14,398 nt of DNA from Candidatus Flexifilum affinis (GTDB lineage: Bacteria > Chloroflexota > Anaerolineae > Aggregatilineales > Phototrophicaceae), in NCBI GenBank assembly GCA_016713325.1, contig JADJPJ010000094.1, forward strand, positions 1-14,398. The letters run 5' to 3'. Under the pieces are notes generated by a model. That model made no database searches, was not told the origin of the DNA, and worked only from the letters and a program-made list of their open reading frames with translations. Each line of letters opens with the position of its first letter. Position 1 is the first letter of the stretch. The translations under genes were made by a program, and so were the position numbers. Positions 8,701 to 14,398 of this stretch are shown here, one piece after another.

Positions 8701-8803
8701 GAAAAACTCGCATCTTGCCGACGCGCGGCGCAAGGACGGTTAGGTGACTGTAAGGTCTTTACGGCATGCTGTGTACAACGTCCATTGAGATGATAAGCTT
8801 CCG

Positions 8804-9614
8804 ATGCGTGAACAGCAACAGCTCCCAAAAGCCAATAGTCAACTGTTCTGGACACTGAAATCCCACGTCGAGAAAATTCCTGGCGCCTTTCGCCTGTACA
8901 AGTTTGTCACCTCGAGGACCGGCGAAGGTAAAATTTACACGGTCGCCAGCGGTCCCATGCAGGGGCTGCGCTGGAAACGCTACAATCGCCTGCCGTACTG
9001 GTATCACGCGGGTTTGTACGAGCCACAGCTCACAAACTATATTCAGAAGCATTTGCCTCCAGGTGGAGTATTCTGGGACATCGGCGCGCACGCGGGATAC
9101 CACGCGATCTGCGCGGCGCGGGTGGTCGGGGAACAGGGGCGGGTGATCGCCGTCGAAGCGGATCCGGATATCGCGGCGATCATGCGTGAGCAGATCGCGC
9201 TCAACGCGTTGCAGAATGTGACCGTGCTGCCCCAGGCGGTTGCCGACAAGGTGGGCACGATCACCTTCATGCGCAGCGGTCTCGACTCACGCACGAGTTC
9301 CATTGCCGGACTCGGCGGCGAAAGAGGTCAGGGCACCGCCATTGACGTGCCGACGATCACGCTCGACGTGTTGCTGGAGCAATACCCCCCGCCCGATATG
9401 CTCAAGATGGATATCGAAGGCGCGAGAGATCTACGCACTCCCAGGCGGCGAGCGTCTCTTCAGCGCCGAGTACCGACCGGAACATGTCCTGATCGGTGTG
9501 CATGGGGAGAACGCCCGACGATTCACCGAACAGTATCTCGAGTCGCACGGCTATCAGATCCTCTCGGTTCCCGGCTTTGAACCGGATGTGAACCTTGTAG
9601 CGGTGCGGCGGTAG
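8804..9614 (+). CDS. FkbM-family SAM-dependent methyltransferase, one frameshift
   Basis: Composite of about 270 residues. The SAM-binding motif I is VFWDIGAHAGYH (residues 89-100), and the acidic end of strand two is VIAVEADPD at 114-122. The later FkbM signature MLKMDIEGA is at about 199-207. A single-base frame change at about 9423 then moves the reading to EIYALPGGERLFSA, HVLIGVHGENARRFTEQYL and FEPDVNLVAVRR, stopping at TAG 9612-9614. FkbM-type enzymes O-methylate sugars or small molecules, usually in glycan or natural-product pathways. No obvious Shine-Dalgarno precedes the ATG. It stands alone on the + strand after a gap of about 170 bases, with no visible biosynthetic partners other than the convergent epimerase beyond the repeat region. 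Substrate unknown. Confidence 0.85.
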
Positions 9615-9720
9615 CTTCATCTCGCAACCCAGGCTTCGTTCGTTGGAGCGATGCCTGACATAGTTTCGTCCACACCGGTGGCGTAGATACCTTACCATGG
9701 CAGGGCGAGGGACACCGACT

Positions 9721-9768
9721 CCCCCTTCTCCCCCGCTTGCTTGCAAGGCGCTTACGTGGGAGAAGGGG
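9721..9768. repeat. C-run/G-run inverted repeat
   Basis: CCCCTTCTCCC (9722-9732) is a perfect 11-bp inverted match to GGGAGAAGGGG (9758-9768); the loop includes the palindrome CTTGCAAG. The design matches the repeats near 970-1056 and 1163-1227. It could act as a terminator for either convergent gene, although it lacks a T-run. Confidence 0.55.
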
Positions 9769-9831
9769 ATAGGGGCAAACAAATCACTGACAGGCGCTAG
9801 AGCATATCTGAAAAAAACATCCGCCTCAATC

Positions 9832-9851
9832 GGGCGCATCGCGATGCGCCC
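9832..9851. repeat. Perfect 20-bp palindrome
   Basis: GGGCGCATCGCGATGCGCCC is identical to its own reverse complement and is followed by CTAC. Palindromes of this form are widespread dispersed intergenic repeats in several GC-rich genomes; whether it recurs in this genome cannot be seen from one window. Confidence 0.6.
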
Positions 9852-9880
9852 CTACACACGGAGATTGCGCAGGGGCGGTT

Positions 9881-10189
9881 CGTGAGATTCTGTTGAAAGA
9901 GGGTCAGCGCTGCCCGAAACGCGCTGATGTCGCCGATGCGCCGCCGGAGAAAGAATTCTCCGGCTCCCCCCCCAAAGACGAGAAACCGACTGAAGTCGGT
10001 TGCACCAGGAAGCGCTCATCCCTTGAATTCCGCTGGAGGAACCCTCGAGAGGTTTTTCGGGGGTTTGAGGGTAGCCTGACGTTTCTAACGTCGGGCGGAA
10101 CCGCCATGCGCTGCCTATCGGCTCCCTCTGTGTGTCGCTTGATCCTACCTCGCATTCCCATGTTCTCCCTTTTTCAACAGAATCTCGTG
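9881..10189. mobile_element. MITE-like element with 19-bp terminal inverted repeats and CGTG duplication
   Basis: The element runs from 9885 to 10185 (301 bp). Its left end AGATTCTGTTGAAAGAGGG and the reverse complement of its right end, AGATTCTGTTGAAAAAGGG, match at 18 of 19 bases. It is flanked by a direct repeat CGTG (9881-9884 and 10186-10189). Outside this, GGGCGGTT on the left and AACCGCCC on the right are the two arms of one palindrome with a CGTG loop, which the insertion has split. The inside holds no recognisable protein but several hairpins: CCGGAGAA/TTCTCCGG (9944-9963), AACCGAC/GTCGGTT (9984-10001), GACGTT/AACGTC (10078-10092) and GGCGG/CCGCC (10094-10105). No transposase is present, so movement would need one supplied elsewhere. 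Confidence 0.6.
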
Positions 10190-10252
10190 AACCGCCCGCC
10201 ATGAACCGCGAGCCGCCGATTCGAGAGAGCGCCATGAATTTTCAGATACGCG

Positions 10253-11249
10253 CTAGAGAAGCTTCTGATCGGCGTACCACTGAGCCGTACGTCGGATCCC
10301 CTCGTGGGCAGTGATTCTGGGAGTGTAGCCGAGCTGCTGCTGCGCTTTGTTAATCTCGAACGAGCGGTTGTGGTGGAAGAAATCCACGCGCCGGCGGTAG
10401 AGTGGGGGTTCGATCTTGAGGGATTTGCATACATCCTCGACCAATGCACTCAGCGCGTAGACAGGCCCATGAGGAACCCGCAAGCGAGGAGCGGGCACCT
10501 CCAGGACTTCAGCAATCATCTGACACAGATCATTGATCGAAACCGAGTGCTCGCCTCCGATGATGTAGACTTCTCCCACCGAACTTGAGTTCTCTGCCGC
10601 CAGCATGAAGCCGGTGGCCAGGTCGTCGACATGGACCATGTGAAAGTGAGGTTCTCCGGAACCCACAATCACGAACATCCCCTTCTTGATCGACCGGAAC
10701 AGCTTGAGAAGGCGCAAATCCCCTTCCCCGTAAATGCTGGCTGGGCGCACGACCGTAACGGGGACGCGACCCGCACGAGCGTACTCCAGCGCGATCTGCT
10801 CCCCCTGCATTTTGGAGTATTGATAGTCATCACAGGGATTGTAAGGCGTATCTTCGTTGGCTGGTGGCGTCTCAACATGTCCTAAGACCCCGATGGTGCT
10901 GCAGTGGACAAACCTGGACACCCCTGCCTTCTCCGCAGCATCGAGCATGTTCCTGGTGCCATTGGCATTGATGTCGATGAGTTCGCTGGCGGTTGCCTTA
11001 CCCGAACGGAAGGATGCTGCCACGTGGTAGACAATGTCGCATCCCTGCACGGCACGTAGACAGGCCTCCGGATCGCGAACATCGCCTCACGACAACGTCC
11101 AGACTTGCAGCCTGATGCTCGGGAAGCTTTTGCGGATCGCGCACAAGAGTTCTCACCTCCTACCCGTCTGCGAGCAAACGCTGCACGAGGTGATTGCCCG
11201 TGAATCCAGCGCCTCCGGTCACCAGGACTTTCCGCTTCGGATCGAACAT
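10253..11249 (-). CDS. NAD-dependent epimerase/dehydratase (extended SDR), interrupted near the N-terminus
   Basis: Composite of about 331 residues. The ATG at 11249 follows GGAGGA (complement of 11253-11258). The first residues MFDPKRKVLVTGGAGFTGNH carry the Rossmann TGxxGxxG motif. Codon 30 is an in-frame TAG (11160-11162), then EVRTLVRDPQKLPEH continues in the same frame, followed by a one-base frame change near 11088 that leads to GDVRDPEACLRAV. From 11050 the frame is open: DIVYHVAASF, VHCSTIGVLG, the catalytic YQYSK, VVRPASIYGEGD and HMVHVDDLATGFMLAAE, to the stop at 10253-10255. The family reduces, epimerises or dehydrates nucleotide sugars or related keto compounds; the pattern is close to the dihydroflavonol-reductase-like and 3-beta-HSD-like members. 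It lies 249 bases downstream of the TIR gene on the same strand. Substrate unknown. Confidence 0.85.
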
Positions 11250-11498
11250 TGATCCTCCAATTCAAACTATCGCTTGCCTGCTGTCCCCAATATGCATGGT
11301 CTTTCGTTCTGTTGGGATCGGCGAATAGTACTAGTCGAGTGCCAGGATACGAGGGAAAGACGAGAGGAATTCTCGGTAGCATTGTTGAGGCCGACAATCT
11401 GGGCGAAGCATTTATTACCATCGTCAACGCGATCGGTCGTTTGCCATCCCAACGCGCACGAGGACGCTTCCCGTTGAAACGTGGTGTTCCTGCGAACG
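11250..11498. other. Intergenic region upstream of the epimerase gene
   Basis: About 250 bases between the TIR-nSTAND gene and the epimerase gene, both on the - strand. The epimerase ribosome binding site is at its left edge (complement of 11253-11258). Short open frames on both strands show no recognisable motif, and I found no convincing promoter pair or terminator hairpin. Confidence 0.5.
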
Positions 11499-13892
11499 TC
11501 AGCCTGAGAGACGCGCACGGCGATGAGTGAGTGCTTTTGTCTCACGCCACAACCTGGGTGCGTAAGCGCCCCCGGCAATGAGCAGCGCCATCAGCAGACC
11601 GAACGGGGCGATGTCCTGGTCAGGTCGCGTATAGACGAGCGGTGGCATGAAGTTGACCCAGGTGATGTAAATCGGCGCGAAAACGGAGATGACCGCCCAG
11701 ACGACAGCAGCCCACGCAGGAAAGCGTAACATTCGAGGCACCAGAAACGCGAGTGCAAGGCCGGCACCGCCCAATATAACGTTCTCCCACGTATCCGGCT
11801 GATAGTAGAGGAAGAACCAGCTGAACGAAATCCAAACTGCAATGCCCGCAGCGAAACTCGCGATGGCGGCGAGCACATATCGCGCCGGCGCGGAGACACG
11901 TCCGCGAAGCCGGAGCGGCAGTTCGTCCGCCAGAATAAAGGTCAAGGCCACGACAAGACCAACCGAGATGCCTGTCGATGTCGCACGACTGATTCCCTCG
12001 GCAAAGAAGATCTGAGCTGATGAAAGCTGGAGGTACGCGTAAAGCCCGAAGGCAAGCGCCCCGCCGACGTAGGCCCACAAATAACGAACCAGCACCTGCC
12101 CGGCAATCTGGCCCTGAAGCGTGCGGACGCTGGTTTCTGCAAACCGCCGCTGCAGCGCCGTCGCGTCCGCGTCGGCCAACCACTCCTGCGCGCGCAGCGC
12201 ACGAACGCCGCGCCACAGATAATCCCGGTGATAGCCGGCCCGCTCCCACGCTTCAGCTGCCTGGGCAATCTCAGCACTCAGAACCAGATCCTCACGCGCC
12301 TGTGCCAGCCATCCTCGTAAGCGTTCCCACTCACGAATGAGCGCTTCGTGGCTCACCTCAAGCCAGACGGCCGGTTCATCTTCATTGCCAACCTGCCCTG
12401 TGATATCACGACTGGCCACCACCAGGCGGCTCTGCGGGCTGGTCAGACAGTCAATGACGTTTTGGACGGCCTCAGCCGGCTTGTCCCGAAAACTCGATGC
12501 CTGGATCGTGACACGGCGGCGAACATACTCTCCCAGGGGCGGAACGTCTACGAGTTGTACAAGCAGCCGCCGCGCGATCTCTCTTTCTTCCGGGTTCATC
12601 TCATCATAAATCGCCTCGGCATGTTGGGTCAGAGCACGGCGCACGCCGCCGATTGCTTCGTAGGCCCGTATGGTTATCGTACGGCCTTCCCGGGCCTCAT
12701 ACAGCTTGTCAAGCGCATACTGAAGCAGCGGCAGTGATCCCGGCTGGGCGCGCACGTCGTCGAGGATACGTTCTACCAACCCCGCCTCGTATTCCAGTCC
12801 AACCGCAGCGGCAGGACCTTCGATGCTCCGTCGCAGCTCACTGCCGGTCATCTCCGCCGTGATGATCAGATTCGAACCTTCGAACAGCCGCGCGAGCAGT
12901 GGGTATTCGCTCAACCGATCGAAGTAATCCGCGCGCATCGTGATGACCACTGTAGCTCGCCCGCCATCGATGTTCGCCGCTGTCGTCAATGCCTCAAGAA
13001 AGCGCTCACGTTCAACTGCGGATGCCCTTGCTGAATACTTCCTCGAACTGGTCGATCACGATGACGAATCGCGCATCTTCGGGGTGATCGACCATCGCGC
13101 CGGCAATCAACTGGTACAGGTTGTCCGACTCAGCGTTGATCAACGCAACCAGCTCGGGCAGCAGCCGATTTCCGCCAACAATGGACAGGAGGCGAGCGGC
13201 GAGCGCCTGCACGGGTTGTGGACCCGGTGTAAACATGACCAGCGGCCAGCTTTCGGAACCCGCGATCTTCCCGGCGCGCACCGCGGGGATCAGCCCTGCT
13301 CGGACCAGAGAACTCTTGCCGCTGCCACTCGCTCCCACGACCGCGATGAAGCGGCACTCGTGGACACGATCCACAAGGCGGGCGACCAGCTCCTCCCGCC
13401 CAAAAAAGAGGGCCGCGTCCGTCTGCTGGAATGGCTCGAGCCCTTTGAACGGGTTCCTGATGTCGGCCAAGGGTGTGGATGCCGCCGCTGCTTCTGCCAT
13501 ACCGGGCAGCGCGCGAAGCAGATCCGGAAATGCGCGCTCGTAGCCGGGCCGGAAATCGACGATCTGAATGTCGAGAAGGCGTTCCGTCTCTTCGTACTGC
13601 TTCAGAAGCTCCATGCAGTCGATGGGCATGATGGGCACCAGGACCTTATCCTGACCACGTGCCAGGAAGATCTCTCGCCGCACCCAGGGGCTTTCCACCG
13701 CATCGGGGGTGAGGCAGGCGACAACAATATCAGCCTGGGACAGACCTTTGAAAATCTCCTGCTCCCACAGGGCACCCCCACAATCCGCCGAAAGTCGATC
13801 CAGACGTCGAGGCCGGCATCGCTTAAATCGCGAGCGACGCGCTCAGCGAAATCGCGATTCTTGCTCGAGTACGAGATGAACACCTTCTTCAT
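11499..13892 (-). CDS. TIR - nSTAND1 NTPase - multi-pass membrane protein, two frameshifts
   Basis: Composite of about 797 residues. Residues 1-95 are a TIR-type domain: MKKVFISYSSKNRDFAERV, LSDAGLDVWIDFRRI, then WEQEIF with the glutamate expected of the NADase site, VVACLTPDAVESPW and KVLVPIMPID. Residues about 145-560 are a novel-STAND NTPase: NPFKGLEPF, FFGREELVARL, Walker A GASGSGKSS (about 186-194), Walker B FVIVIDQFEEVF (about 275-286), MRADYFDRLSEYPLLARLF and PGSLPLLQYALDKLYE. From about 590 the C-terminus has five or six hydrophobic helices (GGALAFGLYAYLQL, VGLVVALTFILAD, YVLAAIASFAAGIAVWISFS, VILGGAGLALAFLVP, AAVVWAVISVFAPIYITWV, FGLLMALLIAGGAYA) instead of the usual WD40 or TPR sensor. 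Single-base frame changes lie near 13780 (G-run) and 13025. Related TIR-STAND proteins are prokaryotic NLR-like immune sensors; a defence role here is an inference. Confidence 0.82.
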
Positions 13893-14041
13893 CAGGTGGA
13901 CCCTTTCGCTGGCGCCGATGTTGCATCCGACTTGGTGGTGGTTACAGCATACTCCATTTTGGTCGGCGTGCGTTCTGATCGCGCGCAGTCCGGAAGGACT
14001 GCACTCGAAGGCGGGCAGGCACCGGCCCCCCCGGACCGGCC

Positions 14042-14069
14042 AAAACCCGACTGCATGAGCCGGGTTTTT
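14042..14069. terminator. Bidirectional-type hairpin terminator after the GNAT gene
   Basis: AAAACCCG (14042-14049) is a perfect inverted match to CGGGTTTT (14061-14068) around an 11-base loop, with A and T runs on either side. It lies 17 bases beyond the acetyltransferase stop on the - strand and upstream of the TIR-nSTAND start at 13892, so it would separate the two - strand transcripts. Confidence 0.6.
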
Positions 14070-14085
14070 CAGAACTCCCCACCGC

Positions 14086-14398
14086 CTATAAGGGTTTCCA
14101 CATGATGAAATAAGCATGGCCGGGCGGATAATCTGAAAGCTGGCCGACGGGCTGAAAACCCAGTCGCCGATAGAAATCGGGAGCCTGAAAGCTGTGAGTC
14201 TCCAGAAAAGCGCTGCGGCAGCCTTTTTCTTTGGCCTCCGCCTCTGCCGCCTGTAACAAGCGCGTGCCATATCCCTGCTTGCGCAGTTCAGGTGCGACCC
14301 ACAAAAACGTGATGTGCAGCCAGCCTCCCCACATACCCCCAAGGATGCCGCCGACAATTTCCCCCATGTCGTCACGGACGAAGATATTCAGCGGCGTG
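14086..14398 (-). CDS. GNAT-family N-acetyltransferase, partial at window end
   Basis: The frame is open from the window edge to TAG at 14086-14088, giving about 103 C-terminal residues; the N-terminus lies beyond 14398. The first visible residues are TPLNIFVRDDMGEIVGGILG, so the ATG at 14367 is internal. The beta-4 strand HITFLWVAPELR leads into the acetyl-CoA pyrophosphate loop RKQGYGTRLLQAAEAEAKEK (motif A, R/Q-x-x-G-x-G), then AFLETHSFQAPDFYRRLGF (motif B) and a C-terminal strand ending GHAYFIMWKPL. GNAT enzymes transfer an acetyl group from acetyl-CoA to an amine; the acceptor cannot be predicted. No frameshift is visible in this part. A hairpin terminator follows it, so it is probably not cotranscribed with the TIR gene. 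Confidence 0.85.
   Translation of the reverse strand, partial: TPLNIFVRDDMGEIVGGILGGMWGGWLHITFLWVAPELRKQGYGTRLLQAAEAEAKEKGCRSAFLETHSFQAPDFYRRLGFQPVGQLSDYPPGHAYFIMWKPL

Larger units (their letters stand above)
9615..10252. other. Intergenic region of stacked palindromes between convergent genes
   Basis: About 640 bases between the stop of the FkbM gene (+) and the stop of the epimerase gene (-). It carries no recognisable gene. It holds a C-run/G-run palindrome, a perfect 20-bp palindrome, a probable MITE and an outer inverted repeat, each listed separately. Confidence 0.6.
9797..10256. repeat. Outer inverted repeat pair framing the palindrome cluster
   Basis: CTAGAGCATATCTGAAAA at 9797-9814 and the reverse complement of 10239-10256 (CTAGCGCGTATCTGAAAA) agree at 16 of 18 bases. 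The pair encloses the 20-bp palindrome and the inner MITE-like element, giving a nested structure of about 460 bp. The right arm contains the epimerase stop codon at 10253-10255. No clear target duplication is seen outside it. Confidence 0.45.

Noticed and set aside
9721..10105. Possible CRISPR array in the repeat-rich region
   Set aside because: The repeats are inverted, differ from one another and are not regularly spaced with unique spacers; no cas genes are nearby.
9893..10204. + strand open frame inside the MITE-like element
   Set aside because: It runs through the hairpins and terminal repeats and shows no protein motif; unlikely to be a transposase.
12940..14058. + strand open frame of 372 codons
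   Set aside because: It runs antisense to the TIR-nSTAND gene, where Walker A, Walker B and TIR motifs are clear on the - strand.
1..14398. tRNA or rRNA genes
   Set aside because: No cloverleaf with the conserved T-arm sequence and no rRNA-like conserved stretch was noticed on either strand.

Overview
The window is GC-rich and gene-dense, with ATGA-type overlaps between consecutive genes and G/C-rich palindromes between operons. Gene content (TIR-nSTAND1 protein, DUF427, FkbM methyltransferase, YnjBCD-like transporter) and the palindromes suggest an environmental bacterium, possibly a Chloroflexota member; that assignment is an inference without a phylogenetic marker. Nearly every gene is interrupted by apparent one- or two-base indels while the protein signal continues in another frame. 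The breaks are dense on the left and rare on the right, so many are probably uncorrected sequence errors rather than true decay. Gene spans below bridge these breaks and are composites.

Left (1-1850, +): remains of a Crp/Fnr-family regulator, a non-coding stretch with G/C-rich inverted repeats, a DUF427 gene with a good ribosome binding site, and a short N-terminal fragment of a YjeF-type NAD(P)HX epimerase.

Centre (1886-8630, +): one tightly packed probable operon: TVP38/TMEM64 membrane protein, FAD-dependent disulfide-reductase-family oxidoreductase (mercuric-reductase-like), CDP-alcohol phosphatidyltransferase, then an ABC importer (binding protein, two permeases, ATPase with TOBE-like tail). 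The content closely parallels the uncharacterised E. coli ydjXYZ-ynjABCDEF region (TVP38 proteins, YnjB, YnjC, YnjD, YnjF), with an FAD oxidoreductase in addition. The substrate is unknown.

Right (8804-14398): an FkbM methyltransferase (+); a 640-base intergenic region holding nested inverted repeats, including a probable MITE of about 301 bp inserted in the centre of a palindrome; then on the - strand an NAD-dependent epimerase/dehydratase, a large TIR-nSTAND1-transmembrane protein that resembles prokaryotic NLR-like immune proteins, and a GNAT acetyltransferase cut by the window end.
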